A program made the position numbers and the translations under genes. Of a DNA stretch of 64,000 nt, positions 32,754-44,211 are shown piece by piece (position 1 is the first letter of the stretch; each line of letters starts with the position of its first letter). Location of the stretch: assembly GCA_964036045.1 (NCBI GenBank), contig OZ038386.1, positions 14,667,433 through 14,731,432 of the forward strand, read 5' to 3'. This stretch comes from Eutreptiella sp. 'Long Island Sound 2002'. Taxonomy: Eukaryota > Euglenozoa > Euglenophyceae > Eutreptiales > Eutreptiaceae. The notes beneath the pieces were generated by a model. The model did not search any database. It saw only the letters and a program-made list of their open reading frames with translations, and was not told where the DNA came from.

Positions 32754-35430
32754 CACGGTAATCGTTTGTTCAACATTTTTGTCAATGTGGGGCTTCCGCG
32801 AAGATCACCTCCATCTGCGGCCAGGTCTAGTGGGGTGGAGGAGGGGGGGGGGGGGGGGGGGGGGGCTCTCCCTCTTCACAACCCACCAGACGCTCCACCC
32901 ACGGCTGCTTTCGGTCCATATTGAAAGAACTCACATGTCTAAATGAGACCACCTTGGTATCCATGTGGTGTGTTTCCGAATCTCAAACCGATCACCATAT
33001 GGATGCATTCGGCTAAAAAGCGGAGCAACAATTATTGGACACCGGCCTGCTTTGCAAGAGGGTATATTTTACCCCTATTTATCACCACGCATGCAGCACC
33101 CAGGTTCTTTGGTGGTCCCACGCCATGTTTGGGCACCGGATGATCCGCATCCCCACCTCTAAATTATGCTATATTTGCATGACCAATGTATCTAGCTATG
33201 CTGTTACGCATAGATGTTGATTCTTTCCTGTTACGGAATTTTTGAAAGCATTAGTTTTGAAGAAATGTTGAATTTTCTAGTTTAATACCTAGGGCTGCGC
33301 ATTCATTTCGGGAAAGAAATGGGCAAAAAAATTTGGTGTTCCTGTGGCACCTTGGTGGGCTATTTTGCCACAATTTCCCCGAGATCTGTGTTCTTTGTTA
33401 TCGTCGTGGTGTGTTGTGAAAATTAGAAAAAAACAGCCTCAAACTAGTTGCAAAGCCACTGTGCTCAATGATATGACATTGGACATTGCAAATTAGTCTG
33501 CGAAGGCAATTACCTGGTCGATGTTTACTTCGAAGCACGGCACTCCACATAATGCTGTCATAGTATCCATGGATCAACCACCTAGTGGGTCTTAGAGTTC
33601 AAAATTCCATTCACACCATTCATTGATGAGCATTGGGACCACCCAGGTATCGGGTGATCATGTAGTTGAACAATTATGCATATAATGCCCATTTTTAGCT
33701 CGGTTTCAGGACAATTGTCGTGAAAGTTCAGGACGATCGCTAGTGTGTCAAGTAGCTGCCTCCAATGAGGGTGGGTCGTCTTCCACATTGATTGAAGCAT
33801 CAAATGGTTGCAACTGGGTGTTCAATGAGGTATCTCTTACGCAAAAACAAAAATCGTGGTGCCATGCAATGGTCCTTTCCGTGGTGTTAATGAGCATTAA
33901 CAGCCGTATCTGAGGACAATCACCCTAAACATCCGGGAGCAATCTTCTTCCACAGCAATTTCTATGCAATGAGCAAGACTGGGACCCGGCTCGGTCCTAG
34001 TTGCAAGTCTTGATTAGGAGACACCTTTGATGATAGCCTTGTTTCAGATTCCTCTATCAGTTCGCACGTCAGTGATGGTCACAACGACAGTTCTTTTCAT
34101 TCTCATCATTCTCCAAAAGAAGAAGATTGTTTGGGCGAAGTGCATGTGGCATGTGGCAATTGCAATTTGCGTAGACCAATTCTGCAGTGTGAATGGGGCA
34201 CCTGGGTGGATAGGGGCAGTCTGCATGCCTACCTAGTTTGGCCGTGACACTTCCGTGGCCTGCTAACTAAATGTGCATGGTATGCACTGGATCTGGCGAG
34301 TTTCTCTGCGAACATAGGCTCGATCATGTGGGGGCTGTGGTGCGAAGGATACCCCCCGAAGTGGTGGATGCGTGTGTTGCGCCAATTTTGGCGGACACAC
34401 ATGCTTGACTCTATTTGGCCGCTACGACGTTTGTTGCTGTGCGTCCAAGACGGGTCGTTGCATTGTGATATGTGCAGCCCATGACAGCGGAGCCATGGGA
34501 GGGGGTGGGGGCCCCCCATGGGGGAAGGGCGCGGGAGATGCCTAGGCATCTCCACCGTGCCCTTCCCCCACGGGTTTATGTGTGTCGTGTGTTGCGGTGG
34601 ATACCGGTGTAATTAAATACATGTGACGAGAGAAAAGGAGTACGAAAAAGAACCGTGGAGGTGATATGGGAACAAATGTGCTGCTTCCGCATTTCCTGTC
34701 TTCAATTTATGGCCGTGTGATCAGTGCTCCTTTTGCTTTGTGTGCCTCTCTCGTCTATTAACAACTGGGACGCGGTTTGAATGAGAAACTGTATTTCACG
34801 AAGGGTTATCCAAAGAGGTCCATTTTCATGCTTTTTTGCGACCCAGGAATTAATAGCAAACATCCATATAACACAACCAACAACAATTACTTGTTATCAG
34901 CAAGTATCCAGACGTTTTTGGAAATCATCGGCAGGTTGTGAGCCACAAAAAGACGAGTACACATCTAGACACATGGTGTGGGTATGGGTCACAGTGCATA
35001 GTCCCCCCAGTGGGTGGGGGGCTGTTCCTCCTAGGTGTTAGGGTGACCATCACGTGTTGTGAAAGGACTGTGCAAAGGGCTGGGGAGGCAGGGTGCATCA
35101 TTATCCTTGTTCTTTGAATGGAAATGTGTTGCCATGCAATGGGTGTGTGTTTTTTGGAGTGTTTTTTTTGGCAACTTCTTCATCCCTCCAACCAACCAAA
35201 ACACATTCGGATCCACAGAGGGTCAGAATGAGCAGTGGCGAGAGGCCAATAGGTGCCACCAAACGCAAACAACCTAATACCAGGGCCTTGACCCCCAGGA
35301 CTGTCACTTTGACAAAAAAGCACAGGAAACATGAGGCACTGAAGGCGCCAATGAAAAATCGTCTTGAGGTTACACTGGAATTGCTGCAGTTTTAGCCCTG
35401 CCATTGTGGTGCAACCCCCCCCCCCCCCTT
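32754..35430. other. 2.7-kb stretch with no recognisable gene
   Basis: It contains the longest homopolymer of the window, 23 G at 32843-32865, and a 14-base C tract at 35415-35428 just before the LINE-like frame. The rest is AT-richer and carries only short frames. A GGTTCAATTC B-box-like word at about 32511 could be a tRNA-like relic. Confidence 0.4.
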
Positions 35431-38400
35431 CCATGGGCTCCAGGCCTATCTGAAGTCGTTAGGAGTGGAACAGCGATTGCGCAAGGCAGGTCGACTCCTT
35501 TTCAAGCAACTATCCCTGGACATAGTTCATGAAGGCCTTAAGAGGCTGAACAGCAACAGCTCCACTGGATTGGAGGGTTTCTCGGCAAAATTCTTCAAGA
35601 GGTTCTCGGGCATCTTCGAACCGCAAATGTATGACTCAATGAAACGCTTCCTCGAAGTGGGCAAAATGCCGGAGACATGGACCTCGGGAGTAGTGACAAT
35701 GATCCCCAAGACGAAGGCGATGCAGACACCAGATTCGCTCCGACCAATTGCACTGCAAACTACAAGGCAGAAGTGGCTCACCAACATCCTCCTGATCCAG
35801 TTAGAGGATGTACTCCTTCACTGCATTCCGTCACAGCAAACAGGTTTCCTTCGACACAGAAGCATACTCCAGCATGTCTATGGGTCACGGGCACTCTGGG
35901 ATGGCTTAAGTGAAGGAGCGGCGTTATCAGTAGACTTCAGAAATGCTTTCCCCACGATGTCTCACGAGATGGTGTCGGCGGCACTGGGTCTAATGTGCAT
36001 ACCATTCCTGTATATCCGTCTGATTCTACATCTTTTACGAGCACCGTATCTATACTCCGTTGGAAAAGGATACGTCCCAGGTGTTTACCACCACCCGAGG
36101 GCAGGCACGCGCCAGGGGGATCCACTCTCCCCGGCGCTGTTCTCCCTGGTGGCATCCTTTGTGATTTTCCCACTACAAGACCTGGGTCCGGGGCTGACTG
36201 TCATGATGTATGCAGACGACCTCATCATCTTCTTTGATGGAAGAGCCAACCCACAACTGTTGAAGAGGGTATGGGAAGTGGTTTCACGTTTTGGAAAGTT
36301 TTCGGGGTTGAAGGTCAACGTGAACAAAACGGCAGCGATAGTTCGCAACTGTGGGGGAATGGAGTGGGCGAGGTGCTTTCGGGACATTGGAGTGGATGTC
36401 AAAAACTTCGTCAAGTATCTGGGTGTACGCTTGGGGAATATTCGGCACCAACAAGATGACCAAGGATGGGGGGTGACGATAGAGCAGGCTTTCGCACCAG
36501 CGCTGCAAGAGGCCTTCCGTCGGGCTAGGGTGGTATCCACGCCGCAACTGTCCATGAACGAACGTGCATTCATGCTGACATAACGGATTCTGCCGGTCGT
36601 GGCATGGGTATCCAAGGCATACTACGCCCCAGTCTCGGTGATCAGACAACTGAAGTTGGTGTACCACGTGACTATGGGTACCAACAGCTGGGGAATCACC
36701 CTACCAATCCTCTGACGACCAAGAACGCAAGGGGGACTGGCACTACCAGGACCTGAGCTGTTTCTTATGCACCAGGCAGCGGCTCCGTTTGTCAGCCTGT
36801 TGGGAGAGCCTTACAAATTTCCCGACAAGGCAGTGGAGACCTTCTATGCATGGGCAACAACCATAGGGTTCACACCATCCAAGGACAACCTTCCATATAT
36901 TCAACTGGGCATGGTCCGAACGGCTGATCTAACATTCCTGGGATGGTCGGCAAAGGCACACTCGGACATCCAGAGAGTGGCCCCGCAGGTGGCCCCCCCG
37001 GCAAACGGGGACCGCCTGCCGTTGTGGCACTCTGTGTATTGCCGAAATGAGTTCTGCTGCTCCTACTACAACACGAAATTGATCCGGCAGGGGGTGCTGA
37101 CGTGGGGACAATTCCAATCCTTGGAGGACGCAAGATTGTTCAATGCACTGCCTCGGACATGGAAAGGGGTCTACAATCATGGCGGACGACTCCCCAACGA
37201 AGTCCCGTCACAAGGGGGGTTTGATACCCCCGCAGTCCACACCCAAAACTGGAGCAGGGCATGGCTGCTCCAGTTCTACGCCTCTCAGCCAGGGGTCCGC
37301 GATCCGCAAACACCGGAGGTATGGAAACAGTTGGCATAGGCACAGCTATCACCGAGGGTTCGGGACTTTGCGCAAAAGGCGCTGTGGCACAAACTGACTG
37401 TACATGCAAGAGTCTACAAGAGGTCAGGCACTGACAAGTGCCCGGTGTGCTCACAAAAGGAGAGGGTTAAGCACGCGATGGTCGAATGCCCCATGTTCAA
37501 AGCGGCGGCGGCGGTTATACAGCACTACTATGGCCAGGTGGAAACTGATAACGGGACAATCACAGTTCGAGATATGATGGAGTCTGACGACTCAGAATGG
37601 TTACTGAAAACGAACCAAGGCTGGGCGATGTGGTCAGCAAGAAGTGCCCACTGGCGGTACCGATGCGAAGTCAAGGCAGGAGCGTCGCCGGTGTTCACGT
37701 CATACCTAACAACATGGCTAAGGGAGCTATGTGAGTGGGTGGGATTTTACACAGGGGAGCACAGGGAACAATGGAAAGGCTTTCAAAAATCACTGGAACA
37801 ACTTCGAGACACCGGAGTGCAGCCGCGACAAGGGGAAGTGCAAGTACATGGGGGATTGAATGCATGGTGGCAAACACACACGGCGTGCTTCACCCAAAAG
37901 AAATCAACCAACAATCACGGTTGGCAAAGGGCAACGGAATCACGTCCGAAGCGCCCGAGGCAGGCAGGCCCGGGAGTGCTACAAGGAGTGGAAGATCCAA
38001 TTGCAGAACTGGTGGCGAAAGGCTACAGGAGAGTGTACACGGACGGATCGTCGAAACGACTGAGCCACAAGGACATGCGCAGGGCCGGGGGATTTGGCGT
38101 TTTCGCGGCAGAAGACGACCAAGGAGCGGAGGTGCGCTTCTGTGGCTACGTACCAACACATCACAGGCAAACGAATAACGGAGCAGTGCTTTGGGCAGCC
38201 GTGGAAGCCCTACAGGGATTCTGGGTGCCAAAACTGGCGATCCTCACTGACTCGCAGTACCTGCAGCTGGGAGCGACTGGCAGGGCCCAACACTGGAAGT
38301 CAAAGGGATGGACAACCACATCTGGAAAACTGCAAATCCACGTCCCAGTCTGGGAAGTGCTGCTCCAGGAAATGGCGACGCCAGGAAGAGAAGTCAGGTG

Positions 38401-38851
38401 GGAACATGTCCCAGCACGTGTCAACGTGCAGGGAAATGAGGTGGCGAATGGATTGGACATGGAAGGCATATGTTCAAGCCCACTGTGGTCACAGCATGTA
38501 GCACCAAATTCATCATCAGGGTCAGAGTCCACGGTAGGCTTGAGGGGAGGGTCGGAATCAGAGTCAGAGGGCACCAGGGCACTCTGGTCATCCCTGGGTA
38601 TGGTACCCATGGACAGTGATGAACTGACAGGGGAAGCATCCGGGGAGCCAGCGCCACGTGAGATGGGACCATACTCTTCAAGCAGTACAGAAAGTGAGGA
38701 AATGAGGACAGGACACACACACCAGGGAGTGCTGTTGAGTGCACTGTCAGCAGCGGACACACTGTCCTTCAGCACTGATGTGAGTGACACCAGGCGACAG
38801 CGCAAGAAGCGAAGGCTCAGGAAACGCAGGAACCCAGGACAGGGTCGTTAA
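35431..38851 (+). pseudogene. LINE-like retrotransposon ORF2: reverse transcriptase, CCHC knuckle, RNase H (three in-frame stops)
   Basis: All pieces lie in one frame, interrupted only by TAA at 36581, TGA at 36713 and TAG at 37337. The RT carries GFSAKFFKRF, LRPIALQTT, QTGFLRHRS, VDFRNAFPT, GTRQGDPLSPALF and the catalytic YADD (36209-36220). After the thumb comes a C-x2-C...H...C knuckle (CPVCSQKERVKHAMVECP, from about 37439), as in L1/I-like elements. An RNase H domain follows (YTDGSS, LTDSQYL, 38035-38470). Two catalytic positions are changed: the expected Glu in the NN-A-E-L motif is Val (NNGAVLWAAVEAL), and the last Asp is Asn (VANGLD). A Ser/Glu-rich tail (SESTVG, ESESEG) and a basic end (RRQRKKRRLRKRR) complete it. 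No endonuclease is found upstream; the frame begins at a poly(C) run, so the 5' part is lost. A dead copy. Confidence 0.85.
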
Positions 38852-38865
38852 TGACAGACTGGGTG

Positions 38866-39668
38866 TTTCTGGGTGACCCCGGCCAGAAACGGGCCCAGAT
38901 TTCAAAAATGTCATTATACCAATTCACACGTCCTGGATATTCAGGAAGTGCACAGTCTTCCCGTGCACATGCAAAAAAAAGCGCCACAAACTGAAACGCC
39001 GGCACCAAGTTCCCCCCCCGACACCTCCAAAACCCCCTATTTGACTGTGGGCAGGTTTTGCCATTTTTCTGGGTGACCCCGCCAAGAAACGGTGCCGTTT
39101 TCCCAAAATGTCGTTGAAGCAATCGGCGCTTCTTGGATATTCAGAAAGTGCACAATGTTCCCGTGCACATGCAAAAAAAAACGCCACAAACTGAAACGGT
39201 GGGACCAAGTTACTCCCCGGACACCTCCAAAACCCCCTATTTGACTGTGGGCAGGTTTTGCCATTATTCTGGGTGACCCCGCCCAAAAAACGGTGCCGTG
39301 TTTCCCGGAATGTCGTTGGAGCAATCGGCACTTTCTGGATATTCAGAAAGTGCACAATCTTCCCGTGCACATGCAAAAAAAAGCGCCACAAACTGAAACG
39401 GTGGGACCAAGTTACTCCCCGGACACCTCCAAAACCCCCTATTTGACTGTGGGCAGGTTTTGCCATTATTCTGGGTGACCTCGCCCAAAAACGGTGCCGT
39501 GTTTCCAAAATGTCGTTGAAGCAATCCGCGCTTTCTGGATATTCAGAAAGTGCAGAGTCGTCCCGTGTACATGCAAAAAAAAGCGCCACAAACCGAAACG
39601 GTGGAACCAAGTTACCCCAAGTTACCCCCCGGACATTTGCAAAAACCTGTCTTTGACTCTGGGTCCAG
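38866..39668. repeat. Four-copy tandem array, unit 200 bp
   Basis: TTTCTGGGTGACC-type junctions fall at 38866, 39066, 39266 and about 39468, giving periods of 200, 200 and 202 bp. Each unit contains GATATTCAGGAAGTGCACA or a close variant, CGTGCACATGCAAAAAAAA, GACACCTCCAAAACCCCC and TTTGACTGTGGGCAGGTTTT. The array begins 15 bp after the stop of the LINE-like frame. Copies are highly alike; the fourth decays at its end. Minus-strand frames across it are repeat shadows. Confidence 0.9.
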
Positions 39669-39684
39669 GTCACAAAAGTACCCT

Positions 39685-39760
39685 CAAAGGGGTTCGAACC
39701 TGGCTACCCAAAATTTCAGCGTCCTATAGCCCAGCATTGTAACCAGTCAACCACTCATTT
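39685..39760 (-). repeat. tRNA-derived SINE-like element
   Basis: On the minus strand an A-box-like TGGTTGACTGG (39743-39753) is followed 42 bp later by a perfect B box, GGTTCGAACCC (39690-39700). The T arm is well kept, but no acceptor stem pairs, so it is a tRNA-derived repeat and not a working tRNA. It sits at the far end of the 200-bp array. Confidence 0.5.
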
Positions 39761-42700
39761 TCGCTCTGCCATCATCATTTTTCGTCTTATACCGCCTGCA
39801 CGATGCAAAAAACCTTTCAGCTTACAAGGTTTTCCACATGTCTCTGACAACACAGCAACCAAAGGGACAGTGTGTTTGGGGGGCCAGGGTCATAATCCTG
39901 GTGACTGGGAAGCAGTTCGCCGAAAAATAGGCCCGCCGAATTGTCCTGCCGAATTGTTGGGATTTCTTCGCCGAATCGGGGGGCTGGTTGTCCCCAACGC
40001 TTAGCCCGGGGACGAAATCAGACGTGGCTACATCACCCCTGCCGTCTCGGGGCCCAGAAGTGGGTGGAATGGCTATCTCCACGTCGCTCTCCGTTGAGCA
40101 AGTGTGCGGCATGTGCCACCGATGCGTTCTGTACTTGTCCGAGGGTGGGGCGTCTTGGTCAGGGGTTCTCAGAATGTGTCACTTTTCTGGGGGGCGGGTG
40201 CTCGAAGGGGGGGGGGAGGGGAGCGACACATCAGGAGGGGCACTCTGGGAGCGACAGTCACAGTGACAGTGACAGTGACAGTGATAGTAACTGAATGAGT
40301 ACTCGTGGGTGCAAATGACCCATGCATGGGCTGCACCAACTTGGCAGTACACTAAGCAGGATGCGGTGCAAACCTTGTGGGGGGAGCAGGAAACGTGCAG
40401 AAGTATTGCCTGAAGGAGCACTGATGTGTTGGCTCAGTGCAGCGACGAGTACACTGACCTTGATTCTGATTCCACTCCAGCCTCGTCACTGAGCTCTGTG
40501 TAGTAGCAGCACAGTTGGTGGTGCTTCAAGTGACAGTGGTGGTGACAATAGATAACAGCAAAAAATAAGACAATCTGCTAACCCCCTGATTCGTACAATT
40601 GTATGCCATGCACGAAGGGACTGAGGAGGCTGGTATATCAGGGCCTTAGAAGGAGTGGCATGGTGCCCGCCGTGCAGAACGGACCCCCCGTTCGTGGTTG
40701 CCGTGAGCACGGTGCCTGGATTTGCCAGGTCATGCCTGTACTTGGCGACGCTTTACTGGGAATTCGCGATTTGGGTGTGTCGCTCTATTCCGCTGGGGCA
40801 TTTCTTTGCTTGCTGCTGCCCTCTGCACCCCCTGCAGCCCCGCACCCTTCCTGGGGGGGGCCTGCTTTGGGTGGTTTGATGGGTACAAGGGGAACCTATG
40901 GCGGAGGTAGTGATGAATGCACGCCTATATGCATTCTGAGGTTCATCAAAAATGCTGGGCTGCTTCATTGGCATTTCTAGAATGCAAAGCAGTAGAACAC
41001 CCATGAAATGCGAATTCTGCATGTGTGTGTTATTGCTGTTGTACAAATGTCGCCGTCTTTATCTTGTATATATGATTCGTTTCCATTACCGAGACCAGGG
41101 ATTGCCATAGCCCCCCCCCTCCCATCACACCCAGAGGGGAACACCCACACAATGACGTGAGAGGGACCCGGCTGCTAACCGCCCCAATATTGAAAGGCAC
41201 AGCAGCAAATGCATTGAGCACTGGTTGTGAGACGGTGATGGTCTCTGACCCTCTTGTCCTTGGCTCTGCCAACCACTGATCCCTTTCTGTACTTTGCCGT
41301 TGCCAGACTTGGATTAGCATGGCTCAGCTGTTGGGGATGCGGCGCGGCTGCAATTGGACATCACCAAGAGAACCCCGAAACCAACCGCAGTTTTGGTAAA
41401 TGTGGCCCTGATCTGCAACCCAACTGAACCCAGCTTGTCTCTGGCAAATCACCTTGGTGCAACAGTGCTGCTCATTCTTGTTCAACAGTTCACGGGGGTT
41501 CATTTTCTGGGCCACAAGACGCATTGTGTAAATGGCTGCACCAGGCATCTAGAGCCTCACAAACGCGACAGATACTCGGCAGACACGCTAGTTTTCATCA
41601 CCTCGGCTGCTCAAACGGGTAGCCCATGCACTGCATGCGCGCCCTGCGCACCCTCTGAGGTGATTATCCCCGAACTGCCCAATCATCCCCCCCCCTGCCC
41701 CTCTCACCACCACCACACACAAAAGCATGTGAAACACAGTTCCCACTGGTGCTCCCACCAAGTTGGCTCATGCTTCATCAGTGACCCACGACACAAACAT
41801 CCTGAGCGATTTGGCTGGTTGCTATGAAATGCAATCTTAACGTAGAACATTCACTTCAAAGTCGGCATTGTTTGTGCGCAGAAGCAGCCAGCACATGCCC
41901 TGACCACATCACAGCAGCATCCCTATGACCACTGCTTCATACCCGAAGTGCTGCTGCGGAGTCCTGTTTTCGAACTGAAATGTACTCAGGCAGGAGCAGC
42001 TGCCACGCACAAAGAAAAATGTGCACAAACAATGCTGGTAGCTTCCGTCTTCGGTTTGCATTTGCACGTGCTGCAAGAGCAAAGGCTTCAAGGATGCCAA
42101 TGTCTCATTATGATAAGAAAGATGTCCTTGATTGTTGCCCTAGATATTTTGATGAAATCCTGCAGGTTTTGAAGTTGAAAACCCAAACCAAAGCAGCAAG
42201 TAGAGCAAAAACAGGATGTGGATCGATTCAATGAATAGTTTTGAAATCCAGTGTAACACAGAAGGGCTGCAGATAGACAAAGCACGTATGAATAAAAAGA
42301 TTCAATCAGAAAAGGATAAAACAAATCATTTTAAGTGAAAACTGGCCTGACTCTAGCCTCCAAGTTAGCATCAAGCACTTCATGTGCACTCTTTTGGGTG
42401 AAATGCTGCTGGTTAGGAATGTTGGGTATAGGAGTTAGGCCAGACACAGATTATGACTTGGCCAAGCAACTGAATTCAGAAACAGTTAAAAAGTAGAACC
42501 ACAATCAGTGGTAGAAACAATGGAGTATAGGGGTCTTGGGGTGGGAGACCACTAGGCTTAACCTCCAAGGCCTTAGGCATGAAATGCCTATTTTATTTCG
42601 GTATAACCTCCATGAAGGAAGATACCCCCGCTCAGTTGAGTGGTAGGGGTGAACTTCAAGGGGGGCTAGGGTTACAACCCTAGTTACTTTGAGAAAGTGT

Positions 42701-43050
42701 ACTTAAAGCTTCAAAAGAGGGATAAAAATGCTTCAGTAAGCCTTGGCATCAACAAATGTGTTTTAAGGGGGGCTTAGCCTGGATCAAGCCCTCCAAGAAA
42801 GACATGGTAGTGACTTTTTCTTACTCCCCCCTGGAGTACTAGTTGTTCAAGCTAGTAGGACCAAGGAAACAGGCTCAAATATTCCCAAAATCACCCCTGA
42901 AAATGCATTCAACCTACCAAAAACATTCCCATCAGTTCAAAGAAGCCTATCACACTGTAGGTACCCTTGAAAAACAGTGTAATGTACCGTGAATGATGTC
43001 CCTTAAGTGGGGCATTCCTCAAAAGTCGCCAGCGTGCGACGAAAACTTTT
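39761..43050. other. 3.3-kb stretch with no recognisable gene
   Basis: It holds a short (ACAGTG)n run at about 40257-40285 and a few poly(C) runs of 8-9 bases. Short frames (for example 41354-41827) show no motif. From about 42.4 kb the composition changes to AT-richer DNA. Confidence 0.45.
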
Positions 43051-43067
43051 GGTAAAAATTTGGGGGT

Positions 43068-43142
43068 AGTGGGGTTTGAACCCAGGACTCCCTCCCTAGA
43101 GCACACATGCTTGCCCACTAGGATACAGTCGAACGCTCTAAT
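43068..43142 (-). repeat. tRNA-derived SINE-like element
   Basis: On the minus strand an A-box-like TATCCTAGTGG is followed by a B-box-like GGTTCAAACCC inside a perfectly paired T arm (TGGG-TTCAAAC-CCCA). The anticodon loop is too short for a working tRNA. Flanking acceptor halves do not pair. Confidence 0.42.
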
Positions 43143-43674
43143 GCGGACGGCCATCGCTGCATACACAGCGTTTTAGTAAGCGTCCTGACCAAGGGCCTGG
43201 GCGGATCAATTCTCGCAATGGAGGACACAAATCTCCTGGAGCTGAAAAAAATAGAAAATGAAACCAACATGGAGTGAATCCTGTGGTTTAGCGAAAGGTG
43301 TAGCGATTTAAGAAGTCAAATCGCTAAAAATTGACGAAACAACGCGAGTAATCGTCATTTTTACACTAAAACTTAATGTTGCAGACAAGCGCAACAGAAG
43401 CGGACTCCAGAAAAAGGGCTGCGTAAGCGTAAACGCCTCTAGAAAAAGAAGGTATGAGCCATAGTTTTTAAAGTTTTAAAGGAAAATTTTGCACAGTTGC
43501 ATCGAAATTTTTGTAAACTTTACGGAAAAGTATCGAAAATGAACCCACACCACAGAGCAGGTGGACAACCCACCTCTCAGGTATGCCAGTGTCATTTCAC
43601 ACGCATGCATTGCGTTCGTGTTGGTTGCTTCGTTAAAACGTTAGGGTTGTCACCGCTGTATTCGTTGGGGGTTC
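43143..43674. other. Target-site flank of the LTR retrotransposon
   Basis: AT-rich DNA without a gene. Its last 50 bases (TTGCTTCGTTAAAACGTTAG and onward) resemble sequence that recurs after the element at about 54700-54720 and 54840-54860, so the element appears to have inserted into an older repeat. Confidence 0.4.
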
Positions 43675-43679
43675 GGGCG
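43675..43679. repeat. Target-site duplication GGGCG (left)
   Basis: The five bases just before the left LTR are repeated exactly at 54457-54461, just after the right LTR. This is the usual length for Ty3/gypsy integration and fixes both element borders. Confidence 0.9.
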
Positions 43680-44211
43680 TGTAAGTGCGGCTAGCCCCAT
43701 CTGCTCAGATTTTCAGACATTCTGCCCAGATTGGCTACATTTTGGTCATTTTCTTTGCTTCGGCGGAATCGCCGCCTCGCAGCTCAGTCTCAGGATATTT
43801 CCTATATATTTCTGATATGCCGGATTTGATTCCGCGGTCCATTTCCCGTAAATCCGCCGCGTTCCGCTATTTTAGCTGGAATCGCCATTTGCCGCTGACG
43901 CGCGCTCGCGGGCCAGATCGGCCAAACATTTTTACATAATTGGATTATTTAAATCTTTTCAGACAGTTTTGGACACTCAGATGTATTTAGAATAATTCGC
44001 ATCAATTTTCTTCATAGACTGGGATTTTCTGCCGGACCACAATCAACATGGACCTTGCTTCAGTTGTTGCTGCTCTCGCCTCTGTTGGTGTCCGAGTATC
44101 CGGTTCCACCCCCAATAGCAGCATTCAGGGAGACTCCTCGCGTGCCTGCCCCACTGGTCTTGCCGGCCCCGAGCCCTCCGGCACCCACAACGACCCAGGG
44201 CAGCACTTTCA
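43680..44211 (+). repeat. 5' LTR of element A
   Basis: A 532-bp repeat, TG...CA, matching 53925-54456 at constant offset with no mismatch seen. TATTTAAAT at 43946-43954 could serve as a TATA-like promoter element. The gag frame opens inside the LTR (ATG at 44048). Confidence 0.95.

Noticed and set aside
38866-39668. CRISPR-like array
   Set aside because: Units are whole 200-bp tandem copies with no unique spacers, in a eukaryotic context.
38924-39673. 249-codon minus-strand frame with internal repeats
   Set aside because: It reads through the 200-bp tandem array. The unit is not a multiple of three, and the repeated peptides come in different frames; this is a repeat effect.
39685-39760. 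Functional tRNA gene
   Set aside because: A and B boxes are good, but acceptor and anticodon arms do not fold into a cloverleaf; listed as a tRNA-derived repeat.
41354-41827. 157-codon frame
   Set aside because: No motif and His/Pro-rich low-complexity end; no splice or start context.
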